Positions 1 to 10,936 of a stretch of 64,000 nt of DNA are shown here, in pieces. Positions within the stretch are counted from its first letter, which is position 1, and each line of letters opens with the position of its first letter. Origin of the DNA: Stachybotrys elegans. Lineage: Eukaryota > Ascomycota > Sordariomycetes > Hypocreales > Stachybotryaceae. The position numbers and the translations under genes were made by a program. The notes beneath the pieces were generated by a model. It was given only the letters and a program-made list of their open reading frames with translations. It did no database searches and was not told the origin of the DNA. The stretch spans positions 558,001 through 622,000 of the forward strand of contig JAGPNK010000017.1 in NCBI GenBank assembly GCA_020746835.1, in the 5' to 3' direction.

Positions 1-1831
1 GGTCAGGGACTACTGCCAGCTGGGATGCTGCTGTGATGAGGATGACGCGCGCTGGGTGAAATAGAGGAGGTATGTACTCGTATGCCAATTGCGTTTTGTG
101 GACACGGTTTGATAGGTTGCAACGTGTCAGCAGAAGCACATCAGAACAAATGTGATCACGTCAAGTTGATGAAGCCACCAAAGGCTATCTTGTCCTCATG
201 CGCAGGCAGCAGGCGCGGCATGTGAAATGTGGACAAGAAGACCAACGGAGAAATAGTCGAGATGCCGCATTAGTCGAGACGATGGAAGCTTCTCGACCAG
301 CGAGGGTAGTGTTTCATTTGGGTGGAGGACTGGACGGTTCAGGAGCACGGAGCAGGAAGACGAGAGATGGTCGGGAGCCAGACTTGGCTGCGGCGCCCGG
401 GCCCTCGAGCTATCCTTAGGCGGGTGAACGGTCTGTCGATGCTGTAGCCAGTCGTATTGTCGTTGCTTCTTCACGATTTGCAGCCCAAGTGGGAGGGGAT
501 GAAGGTGGCGTCGAGGTTAGTTTTCTTCTTGCGCTGTGAGGGGTACGGTACACAGAAAGGCCGTGCCGCGTGTAAGATGATCCAAAAGGATAAGAATCGT
601 CTGAATTGCAGGTGTGTGTGCCCTTGTTGTCTTGGACAGGACAGGGGTGGTTGCTTGGTTCGGGTAAAATCAGCGGGTCAGCAAATTGGTGAGGTAGGGT
701 TGAAGCTGGGTGGACGGAATAACACAGCTTTGACAGCGGGGAAAATTTCCTAACGACAAGGAGACAAGAACAAGAGAGAAGAAGAAGAAAAAAAAAGACA
801 TCAAGAAGCTGTCCACGTCATAGGTTTCATCAGAATCAGTGAACACCAAGACTGCGCCGAGGAGGTGACGGTTTCTTTTTTTCCTTTTTGGTTTTTTTTG
901 TCAAGTCAAGACGTTTGTGCGGCATGGATGGAGTCCTTAGTAACGACCAACACACTACCTCTCTTCTCATGTAGGCAGTAGGTATGGATACTGTCGGGCA
1001 TTTCCTATCCTGATCCAGGGATCAGCGAAGGAGTGACCATACAGCCAGTAATCACCAGTAAGACCAAGACATTGGAGAAAGAAAAGGGCACGGCACAACA
1101 CAGCAAGGGCTGAAGATGGCCACTGAGAATGGTCGAGCCGGAGTCGCGAAGCCTGGCGCACTGTCCGCACCCCCATCGGCTGTTTGACTCTCTCGCACTG
1201 TATCTGAGCAACCTGAACGAGCGGGATCAACGGGAGTGGCCTGGAGACGACCACGGGATAGCCCGGGGTGGGTTCCGGCCCCCTCGAAAAGTGTGCCTCC
1301 AAGCGCCAAAGTCAGTGGCTTAGGGGCGGTTTTAGGGGGTGAGGGGGTCTTTTCGTCTGAGTCCCACCTCCACCTCGTCGTGCATACAGTGCGAACAACT
1401 CTGACAATGCCCTCCCAACCTCACGCCATCCTTTCCGTCTTGGAGCGAGGCAGGTCGGGCTGCTGCCCACCATCTTCTTGGTCCTGCCTGCCCTGGCCAT
1501 CCGGCGAGGCGCATGTCTTTCTGCGTCCTCCCACTCAAGGCCGGGCCTTTTCTCCCCCTTCACCCTCCATCTCCATCTTCCCCTCGATTACGTCCTTTCC
1601 CCTGGATCTAAAAAGAATCTTTTTTTTAATACTCCCATCGCCATCTTCATCCACCATTGCCGTGACTGGTGAAACTCGACCTCGCTTCGACTCGTTGCAC
1701 GACCGGCACTTAACGATAATTACCTTGTCAATAGCCCACTGCTCAGCAACCCAAAGGGAAGTGCCGACACGACCTGGGGCTTCTGACAGGACCGTCCGAC
1801 ATCAAGACCAGCACACGGACACACCTGGGTG

Positions 1832-1867
1832 ATGGCCAGCGCCTCCGCTTCACAAGCCTCGGCCTAG
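1832..1867 (+). promoter_or_regulatory. uORF of 11 codons in the IRE1 leader
   Basis: An ATG at 1832 is followed by 11 codons in total and an in-frame TAG at 1865-1867, 87 bp before the IRE1 start. It would be translated only if the transcription start lies upstream of 1832, which the sequence alone cannot show. Confidence 0.45.
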
Positions 1868-1894
1868 GTCACTGCTGCAGCCGTCCTTGCTCTC

Positions 1895-1900
1895 ATGTAA
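1895..1900 (+). promoter_or_regulatory. Start-stop minimal uORF (ATG-TAA) upstream of IRE1
   Basis: The bases are ATG directly followed by TAA, 54 bp before the IRE1 ATG. Minimal start-stop uORFs are known in other eukaryotic genes to stall initiating ribosomes. A regulatory role here is inference and depends on the transcript start. Confidence 0.45.
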
Positions 1901-1954
1901 TCCATCTCTTCCAACAGCACACCTCGTCGTCGCTACTGTCGCTCCTACGACGAG

Positions 1955-4900
1955 ATGCCGCCGCTACCGGCCGGCCATGGACAGCGGTCCACCACCACAC
2001 TCCTCGCCCTCGCCCTCGTCCTCCTACCTTGGCTCCAATTCGCCGATGCTCAGCAGCAGCATACGCGACACTCTCCTCCCGGCTCCGGCCCCAACTATAT
2101 ACCTCGCCAGCAGCAGCAGCAAATCCGCCGCTCTGACGGCGCCGCCCGCGATGCTCTCGATGATGCTTGGCTCTCTACCCACGACGCGGTCGAGGCAGCC
2201 CAGGCTACCCATCCGAGATCTCAGCAGCGACCTCGCGGATCATCCCGCGACAGCGATCTTGTTCAAAACATAATTATTCCTGACGATGCGAGCGCCCTCG
2301 CCACTTTGGCTCCGGATTCGTCCGTACGAGCACCAGCTTCACGAGGCTTACGGTTCAACAGCGCCCCTGTTTCCGGCCTCGCCTCGCCGCCGCACCATGC
2401 GCGGAACTTGAAGGATTGGGAAGTGGAAGATTTTGTTCTTCTGGCGACCGTCGATGGAGATTTGTACGCGACCGACCGTAGGACCGGCGTCGAGCGCTGG
2501 CGCCTCGAGGTTGACCACCCCATGGTCGAGACAACCCATTATCGGGTCAACAATTCCGTCCTCGATGACGATTACAGCCCCCTCGATCACTACATCTGGG
2601 CTGTTGAGCCCATCAGGGATGGCGGCCTCTACGTTTGGAGTCCTGACCCCGGCGCTGGCGTCGTCAAAACCCCATTTACCATGAAGAGCCTCGTCGAAGA
2701 ACATTCTCCTTATGCCGACGAGTACCCCCCTGTTGTCTACACAGGCGACAAGAAGACCACAATGGTCACCCTTGACGCTGCTACTGGCCGTGTTCTGAAA
2801 TGGTTCGGCTCTAGCGGCTCTCACATCAACCAGCCCGACAGCTGTCTGCAGCCCAATGCGATTTATGGCAACGACGAATGCAGCTCCATCGGGACAATCA
2901 CTCTCGGCCGCACAGAGTATACCGTTGCCATTCAACGCCGTGATGATGGCACCCCCGTTGCCACTCTCAAGTACTCGGAGTGGGGGCCTAACCATTTCGA
3001 CAACGACCTCTACGCACAATATCATACCTCTCTCGACAAGCAATACATCACAAGTCGTCACGACGGCAAGATATATGCTTTTGACCAGGGCCACCCGCAG
3101 AACAATGACCCTCTCTTCACCCACAAGTTTCCCACCCCTGTTGCCCGAGTGTTTGACGTCTGTCGACCCTGGGATGCCCCGCCGAACAGCAACCCTGAGC
3201 TCGTCATTCTCCCTCAGCCAACTATGCCATCTAGGGACGCGGCGGTCAATCGCATGCGCAGTAGCAGCATATTTCTCAATACAACCGAGGATGGCAGTTG
3301 GTACGCCATGTCTGGGCGAGCCTATCCTCTCATCATCGATGCCCCCGAAGCCACCCTCTCCCGGCGGAACGGCGGTGGCAAGGGCCTTGCCTGGGACACT
3401 GTCAGTGAGCCCCGCCTGCACAAAGGCCTTGTTGGCATCCACTTCCTTGATCAAGAAGCTGTTAGAGAGAAGCCTGGTACACAGCTGGCTCTCCCTACTG
3501 AACCTGCCAACAAGGCCAAGGACCTCGATGAGGAACATGATCTTCCCATTTTGCCTCCCACGGAAGGCCTTCAACCGCACGAGCCGACTATCATAACCGG
3601 TCTGAAGATGCTGCCCCAGAGTGCTGCCAACAGTGTAGTTGATTTCGTCAGTAACCCAGTCTGGCTGCTTATCTTTTGCATCACCATCATTTGGAACGAA
3701 AAGAAGCTTCGACGTGCCTATAATCGGTATAGGACAGGCGGGTCCTTCAAACAGGCCTTGGAGTTCTACGTCAACGACTCTCCGAGCGATTCGCTAACGG
3801 ACGAGATACACTCTCATGACACGGACAAAGCCAAAGAGGCGCTAGGTCAGCATGTTGTACGACCGGAAGATGCCCCTGTCAAAGCTCCGGGAGAGAAGGC
3901 TTCGGCATCTGATGAGAACTCATCAACATCAGAAGGTGGCGCTGGGTCCTCGGAAGAGGTAGCAAAGGTGGCAGAGTCCACATCTCCCAGCCAGGCACAG
4001 ACCGAAGCCGCAGCGACAGATGCCACCCCTGACAACGCCGATGCTGCTCCGCCTGTCAAGAAGAAGGCACATCGTGGCCGACGAGGCGGCGTCAAGCACC
4101 GAAAAGGACGCCAACGCGAGACATCAGTGTCACGCGACGATGAGCCTGTCCCAGCAACCGTCGAAGATGCCGTTCTCAAAGCCAAGAAACTGGGAGATAA
4201 TCCCATGTTGGAGCCGGATATTGTCACGGTGACCAACGATGTGCAGGCTGTGTCAGGCCCTATTGTTCGCATGGGCAATATCGAAGTCGACATGAATGAC
4301 CAGCTGGGCATTGGCAGCAACGGCACTCTGGTGTTTGCTGGCAAGTTTGATGGACGTGACGTGGCAGTGAAGCGCATGTTGATTCAATTCTATGATATTG
4401 CATCGCAAGAGACCAAGCTGCTCCGAGAGAGTGACGATCATCCCAATGGTAAGCTGGCGCAGCTCCGGAAGTTTCTTGATACTAATCTACATAGTCATCC
4501 GATACTACTCACAGCAAAGCCGTGATGGGTTCCTCTACATTGCTTTGGAGAAATGTGCCGCTTCGTTGGCCGATATCGTCGCCCGACCTCATTCCTTCCC
4601 AGCTCTCGCCGAAGCAGGCAGACGCGACCTACCCAATGTTCTGTACCAAATCGCCAACGGCCTGGACCATCTCCACAACCTGCGCATCGTGCATCGCGAC
4701 CTCAAGCCGCAGAACATCCTTGTCAACATGGGCAAAGATGGCAGGCCACGACTGATGGTGTCGGATTTCGGTCTCTGCAAGAAGCTTGAGACGAATCAAT
4801 CCTCGTTTGGCGCAACGACAGGCCGCGCCGCCGGCACCACTGGCTGGCAGGCCCCAGAGCTTCTCCTCGATGACAAGGCTGACGCCTCCGGAATGACCCA

Positions 4901-5645
4901 GGAAAGTCATCCCGGAGAATCCGAGATGAGCTCCGGCTCCATGCTAGGCGACGGTACCATGTCAGGTGGTCGTCGTAAGACGAAGGCAATCGATGTGTTC
5001 TCCCTAGGCCTGGTCTTCTTCTACGTGCTCAGCGGCGGCGAGCACCCCTTCGACTGCGGCGACAAGTTTATGCGTGAGGTCAACATCCGCAAGGGCAAGT
5101 ACGAGCTTAAGCTGCTGGATTCCCTTGGCGATTTTGCGTACGAGGCTAAGGATCTCATCTCGTCCATGCTCCACGCCGACCCCGAGCAGCGCCCGATGAC
5201 GCGAGCCATCTTGTCCCATCCCTTCTTCTGGTCGCCCAAGAAGAGGCTCGCGTTTCTGTGTGATGTGTCGGATCACTTTGAGAAGGAGATGCGGGATCCG
5301 CCCTCGGAGGCTCTCATGACGCTCGAGGACCAGGCCCCAGAGGTTATTCCTACTGATTTCCTCCGCATTTTGCCCCGAGAGTTTGTCGATTCTTTGGGCA
5401 AACAACGCAAGTACAAGGGAAACAAGCTCCTCGACCTTCTTCGAGCTCTCCGGAACAAGAGGAACCATTACGAAGACATGCCTGACAGCCTGAAGCGAAG
5501 CGTAGGGCCCTTGCCCGAGGGCTACCTGAGTTTCTGGACTGTCCGCTTCCCCTCGCTTCTCATCACTTGCTGGTGCATTGTGCGTTGGGTTGGTTGGGAC
5601 ACGGAGCCTCGATTTATCGAGTACTACGAGCCTGCCGGCCTGTAG
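1955..5645 (+). CDS. ire1: IRE1, ER stress sensor kinase/endoribonuclease
   Basis: Two exons, 1955-4448 and 4495-5645 (46-bp intron with a CTAAT branch-like motif), encode 1214 aa. Residues 1-32 are a signal peptide. A PQQ-like luminal domain follows (VDGDLYATD-type repeat near residue 170). One membrane segment lies at about 568-582. A low-complexity Lys/Glu/Ser linker precedes the kinase: glycine loop GIGSNG at 785, ATP lysine K806, HRDLK with D900, DFG D922. The C-terminal KEN RNase domain keeps the expected catalytic residues Y1138, R1151, N1152 and H1156. In this family, luminal sensing of unfolded protein triggers oligomerisation and unconventional splicing of HAC1/XBP1-type mRNA at the ER membrane. 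The ATG at 1955 is chosen because it gives the signal peptide. Length is usual for filamentous fungi. Convergent with HEL2. Confidence 0.96.
4449..4494 (+). other. IRE1 intron (46 bp)
   Basis: The intron starts GTAAGC and ends TAG, splits the valine codon after DDHPN, and restores the kinase frame into VIRYY. It sits between the ATP lysine and the catalytic loop. At 46 bp it is the shortest intron in the window; the CTAAT at 4482-4486 is a plausible branch site. Confidence 0.9.
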
Positions 5646-6106
5646 GGTTGGATGTAACTGTATATTGGAAAGAGATGAAAAAGCAGACTTATTCACCGCG
5701 CGAGCGCAAGTTGATGGTTTTTGGTTGGCATTCATCTTGTTTTGGACATGCAAAGCGCCTCTTGACACATTATTGGGCGCACATAGTACTCTTAAGCAAT
5801 TGATTACTGCTGATTATCAGCCTGCTATACTTGAGACACACGCAGTGACTTGATCGGGTGACGGGTGCACAGTACTGTTGATGAACATGACATTCCACAT
5901 TGATTCGCCCTAGTGGCCATATGCTCGCATTATTTTCTACAATGCAGCCTACTGGGTTTTAGAATACAGACCAAGCGCCGCGACAACTACTCCTATTCTC
6001 ATAACGACCAACGCTATCATTCCCATGCTCGCTGGCAACAAGGCCCCCAAGTAATCCATCATGCAGAGACAGGCGCAGACAAGACATGCAAAGCCCTAGA
6101 GGTGGC
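5646..6106. other. Convergent 3' intergenic region between IRE1 and HEL2
   Basis: 461 bp separate two converging stop codons. It must contain both 3' ends. No gene or clear terminator structure is visible; short ORFs lack coding character. Confidence 0.7.
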
Positions 6107-8697
6107 CTATCCCCACTGCACAAGAACCTGCTTCTTGTTCTTCTTGCCTCCCTTTTTACCCTTTCCTGCGTCGTCTTCCTGCTGCTCCTCGGCGGGCGGG
6201 GTGGGCGCCGCAGATGAGGAGCCGCTCCCGCCCCACTGGAAGCCCGAGTCGCGGACGCCGTAGTCGCGGCGGACGGCGCGGCCGGAGCCGTAGCCGAAGA
6301 TGGTAGTGGTGGGCTTCGGGGCGGCGGGCAGCGCGGGGAAAGCGTTGTCGTCGCGGGCTTTGCGGGCGCTTGGGCCGGAGGAGGATGAGGACGAGGGCGC
6401 AGCGGTGTTGGATTGCGCGAGGGAGCCGATCCAGGTGGGACGCGAGGAGGACGGGCCGGTGGCGGCGGCGGAGGAGAGGGCGGGGAAGGCAGCAGAGGAG
6501 GTTGTGGATGGTCTGGCGCTCCGGGAGGCGGAGGAGGAAGAGGAGGATGCTGCGGCGGGGACCCAGCCGGGGGGACCGGACGGGGTGGTGATGCTGGGTC
6601 CGCCGAGACGGGTGCTGTTCTTGAGCTTGAGGACGCGGTTGGAGTGCTTCTGCGAGGGGGAAGCCATGGGGAAGGCCGGGTTCGCAGAAGCTGCGTTGAC
6701 CCATCCGCTGCCGTTGGAGCTCGAGGTAGCGCCCTGCATGCCGCTGAGGCCGGGCAGGCTCGGGTAGTCCTCGTTGATGGCGCGCCAGTCCTGCCATGCC
6801 TTGCGGAGTGCGTCGGCCTTGGCCTTGTCGTCGAAGAGGTCGGCGAGCTCGCGGACAAGGGTGCCGAGAGCGTTGGAGGAGGTGTCGGCAAAGAGGACGA
6901 ACAAGGCGTCGACGAGCTGCGGGGCGGTCAGGGAGCCGCGGCGGTAGGAGGAGATGTGCTCGCGGAACCGTGCCATCTTGAGCGGGTCGTTGCCGAGGAG
7001 GTTGGCGGCGCGCTCAATGACGGAGCCGTGGCGGACGATGCGGGCGCGCTCGTCGGCGGTTAGGTTGGAGGTGTCGGTGATGGTCATGGCTTCGAGCGAG
7101 ATGGGGAGGAGGTTGTCGTGCGAAGGGGGAGCCTGAGAGGAGGAGGCGGGGGCGGGAGTAGAGGATGGGCGTGGTGTCGAGGAGGAGGAAGAGGGCGGTG
7201 CTGGTGTTGAGGAAGAAGACGCCGTGAGTTGGCCGCCAAACGTTCGGTTCGAGACGGACTGCGCCGAGTGGATGGCCATCTGTCGCTGGAAGGCGATTTC
7301 ATCTCTGCGCATGTTCTGCGGCGCCGTTGCTCGAGGCGTAAGGGGGTTGTCATCCGAGGTATCTCTAGGCCCTCGCCCACCACGCTGTCTGCCTCCTCTT
7401 CCGCCTCCTCTCCCACCGCCTCCTCCGCGACCCTCGCCATCCCGCCCCTGGTAGGGCTGACGGATGTCGAAGCCCGACATGTCGACGACGCGGGCATCCC
7501 TGCCGACGTTCTTGCCGGCGTGCTCGCTGAGCTGGTGGGCCTGCAGGTCCATCTCGGACTCGAAGACGACAAACTTCTTCTCGAGGCACTCGCGGTCGTA
7601 GCACAGGTAGTGGTCCTTCTTGAAGTGGTCCTCGAGGGCGTTGTAGTCGAGGTAGTAGTGCGGCTGGCGCGAGTCGCGGCGGTCGCAGATGAAGCAGCGC
7701 TCGTGCTTCATGCGGCAGTGCTCGTACAGCTTGTCGTCGTCGTAGAAGCGCTCGCCGCAGAAGCCGCACAGCGGGTGGCCCTTGAAGCCCGTCTGGTCGG
7801 CGGCGCCCGGCTTGTCGTCGCCGTGGCGCATGTGCCGCTCCAGCTCGCGGTCGCCAAACAGCTCGTGCTCGTGCGTAAACACCTTCTTGTTACGAGTGCA
7901 TAAATCACACATGCGCTTGCGGTGTGCCGACTTGACGTGCCGGTGCAGATCTGGCCATCCGAGGCCGGCAAAGTCGCACGAAGCGTCTGGGCAGTTGTAC
8001 CGCAGCAGGAGCACCGTGTCGCCCACAATGTCCTCGTTGGTGTACTTGATGCCGATATTGGTATCGGACGTGGTGAAGTCGCTGTCCGTGTAGGATTCGA
8101 AGCGCTTCTCGGCGTCGTCGGTGAAGATGACGTAGCTGGCGGGTGTCTGGCAGCATGTGTTAGGGATAATGAAAATAGGTTGAAATATGAGAGGGTTGAA
8201 CGTACTCGACAGTGGGCGCAGTCCTTGGTCTTATACAAGGCTCTCATACGCAGTCCACAGATGTGACACGTTTGGTGATTGCAGGGAGCAATCGAGTAGT
8301 GGGCAACGGGGTTGGCGCAGATGAAGCAAACGTCGGCATCATCGCCATCGTCATCGCCATTGACAGCCTCGCCCGCAGGCTTCTCGCCGTCGACGGCCTT
8401 ACCAGCCAGACGAGCTCTCAAAGCAGCAGTGGCAGCGGTAGCAGCGACATCCTGAGCTGCGGGATCGGCAGGCATGCCCTTGAGGGCAGCATCGCGGGAT
8501 CCGCCCTGCTGTCCTCCCCGAGCACCGCCTCTACCTCGTCGTTGTCCTTGTCCTTGGTTACCGCCGCCGCCGCCGCTGCCGCCGCCTCCTCGTCCTTGCC
8601 CGCCGCGACCTTTTCCTTTGCCCCGGCCGCCTCTAGCTCCGGTGGCATTATCACCGCGACCTGACGAGCCGCCGGCTCCGCCATCAGCAGCGTTCAT
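6107..8697 (-). CDS. hel2: HEL2/ZNF598-type RING E3 ubiquitin ligase
   Basis: Two exons, 8697-8206 and 8146-6107 (59-bp intron), encode 843 aa. The N-terminus is Gly/Arg-rich (RGG-like). A RING finger (CFIC...CNHQTC...CAHC) lies at about 124-164, and the intron falls exactly after it. A series of C2H2-type zinc fingers follows (CPDASC, CDLC, CGFC, CFIC, CYDREC with paired His), then an RG-rich stretch, a helical middle region, and a basic tail ending in QWG, as in Hel2 orthologues. In yeast and human this ligase recognises collided ribosomes and ubiquitinates uS10/uS3, starting ribosome-associated quality control and no-go decay in the cytosol. The ATG at 8697 is the first in frame. Length lies between yeast Hel2 and human ZNF598. 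Antisense GC-rich ORFs over the gene are shadows. Confidence 0.94.
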
Positions 8698-9936
8698 GGC
8701 AAGCTGTGTTGTTCACGGCTTTCGAAGCCGCAAGTTGTGATATCGATCGGGGTTTGTTTTCTGGTGATGCCACTCGCTGGGGCGTATTGTCTTCCCTCCT
8801 GCTGCGGAGGATATCGGTGTGCTCTTCTCTCCCCAAGATCAGTGCAGACGGTGCTGCAGCGGTGCAGCGGTGGAGATGCGGATGGAATGGCGTGGAAGTG
8901 AAGTTGGTAATTCAGAGAAAGAGAGCATCATCCATGGTGGGGGGCAGAATTATTTTGTACTGCCGTAGGGGACATGGTGTTTTGACGTTGCAGAGAGCTT
9001 GAAAGTACCTGGGGAGCTAAGATACACAAATTAACTCAGTGATATGGCGATCAGGGAAGTACAGGTACATTGATTATTAAAGAGGGGCAAACCTTTGCTT
9101 GGGTGACAAAGGGCAGCGGGCACCAGGGCTAACGTGGGGAAACTTGAGGTACGGCCTGCTCAAGTAGCACTAGTGCGGGTGTTGTATGCATATCAGCCCC
9201 CAGAATACTCCGCTAGAAGGTATATCTCATTGGTCATGTTGGAGTCATATTAATCCAATCCAATCCAATCCAAACATGGATGAATGTAGGTTGCTTCACT
9301 TTCATCATCTGAGGTGCACAGCCAAGTGAAACGCCTTGTTTGTCGTGGCTTTTGCCAGAGTCATGCCGGAGGCGCCTCCAGGTGGCTGAGCCGCCGCCCT
9401 GTGCTGAGCTTTTGGGAGTCACTTCATCCGAGTCTACGGTGAGTTGACTCATTCGAGGTCAGAGCATGGGTCAAGCAAGCGCCCAAACAAGTAGAACCAA
9501 GACGAGGCAGATTATGCCCCCGGTCCAGGACTGAGAATAGCTGCGTAGATGGTAGGGAGGTACGTGGGTAACAATAGGGTATGTTACTCGGATACAGATC
9601 CGTCTCCTAAGATGATGCTCGATAAACCAGCCCGTGACACCATCAAAATAAGCAGCCGTCAAATGCCTATCGCCGCCTCCCCGTCCCTCTACTGCTGCCC
9701 CATCCCTCATCCCCAACACGATATTGCAAACAATGAATCCAGTACCTAGTCCCTAGTTGCGCCGCCTAGGCCCCAAAACAAGCGGGAAAGAAAACAACAA
9801 AGAAAGGTCGTGCAAGCAGCTGGCCCTTGCCTGGGCGCAAGCCTTCATAAGATCCTATACCCCGTATGCAGTGTGACCCCGGCACCTGTATTTTCCTCGC
9901 GCCCTTGATGCCATTTCGTCTGTTCGCCCTTGATCC
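8698..9936. other. Intergenic region, HEL2 promoter and SWIB gene 3' side
   Basis: No credible gene. It holds the HEL2 promoter (reading left) and the 3' flank of the SWIB gene. A tandem TCCAA/CCAAT array at 9252-9272 is the only distinctive element. Confidence 0.65.
9252..9272 (+). repeat. Tandem CCAAT pentamer array
   Basis: Four consecutive TCCAA units create overlapping CCAAT motifs on the + strand, about 560 bp upstream of the HEL2 start. CCAAT is the binding motif of the Hap/CBC complex in fungi; binding here is not shown. Confidence 0.5.
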
Positions 9937-10936
9937 CTACTCCTCCACCGGGTAAAGGTGGTTGCCGATATCCTTGTTCATCTTGAACATGTCCACCTTG
10001 GCCTGCTTGAAGACGGCCAACATCTTCTCGTCGCACCGGATTTGTCGCTTGTCGCTGGGGTCCTGCAGTTCGTTTGCCTTGATGTGCTCCCACAGCTTCT
10101 TGACCACCTGGGGGCGAGAGAGCTGAGGTTGTTGTCAGCCAACGCCATCAGCTAGCTCCATACATGTGAGGGAATACATACCTGGGTCTCGCCAACAAGC
10201 GCAGAGAGCGTGGAGCTCAGCATGAACGGCTTCTGGAAGCCACCGCTCGCCTTGCGCTTGGGTGCTTTGGAGTCACCGCTGGCATCCACCTCGCTATCGT
10301 CATCGGCCCCGACCTTGTTGGCGCTCTTCTTGCGCGGCGCCTTCCTTTTGGTCGGCTTGGGCTTGTCACGGCCACCGCGTGTTGAGCGGCCGCGCGCTAG
10401 GCTGTTCTCCTGCGCCTGCAGCTGCGCCGCCAGCCGAGCGTCTGCGTCCTCGGTTGAGGCTGACCGCTTCGTCTTCTTCTTGGCCGGCTCCGGGGATGCC
10501 GACGGGTCGGTGCCGTCTACATCGGCATCCGAGATGCCATTGGCGCTGCGCTTGCCATGTATCGCCTCGGCTTCGGGGGCTGGGGACTCGGACTCCTTGG
10601 AAGCCTGTGCAATGTCGAAGCGCTGCTCGATGAGGAGCTTGATGGCGTTCTACGGTGTGCGGTCAGCATTCAGCCCGGGAGCACAAGGTTGCCAGGCGCA
10701 TGTACCTTTTGCTCGCTCAGGTCCTTGCCGCCAATAGCAGTCTCGAGGCCCTGTCGGATCTTCTTGCGCGTAATGGTCTCGAGGTCGGCGGTGGAGAGGA
10801 TTGCATCAATGACAGCCGTATAGCGCGCCTCCTCCTCGGCAGTAACTGGCAGGTTCAACATTTGTCAGCGCACAGCACAGAGCATAGAACAGGAGGAGGG
10901 GTGGACGGCAAACGGCGACGTACGTGGGGCAGCCAT
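9937..10936 (-). CDS. DEK_C + SWIB/MDM2 domain protein (Tri1/Uaf30-like)
   Basis: Four exons, 10936-10924, 10845-10706, 10649-10182 and 10107-9937, encode 263 aa. The first coding exon is only 13 nt and gives MAAP. Introns are 78, 56 and 74 bp and all junctions keep frame. Residues about 5-65 form a DEK_C-like helical domain (RKKIRQGLETAIG). Residues 70-185 are a basic Lys/Arg/Ala-rich linker with KRKAPRKK-type nuclear signals. A SWIB domain spans about 190-260 (KPFMLSSTLSALVGETQ, then KKLWEHIKANELQDP and DIGNHLYP). This architecture matches yeast Tri1 and Uaf30, the latter a subunit of the RNA polymerase I upstream activating factor. Nuclear chromatin or transcription role is inferred from the family; I cannot distinguish Uaf30 from Tri1 orthology. 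Confidence 0.9.

Larger units (their letters stand above)
1..1954. other. Intergenic region and IRE1 leader/promoter
   Basis: No ORF here has a recognisable domain or credible composition; those present are short and overlap on both strands. The part from about 1400 to 1954 is pyrimidine-rich and probably includes the transcribed IRE1 leader. It contains small upstream ORFs, annotated separately. A purine-rich tract lies around 767-800 and T-runs around 870-900. Confidence 0.6.

Noticed and set aside
1236..1832. 198-codon plus-strand ORF upstream of IRE1
   Set aside because: Ser/Pro/Leu-rich translation of a pyrimidine-rich leader, without motifs; ends just before the IRE1 uORFs.
2348..3580. 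410-codon minus-strand ORF antisense to IRE1
   Set aside because: It lies wholly over the IRE1 luminal-domain coding sequence, which has clear family motifs; the antisense translation has no recognisable domain.
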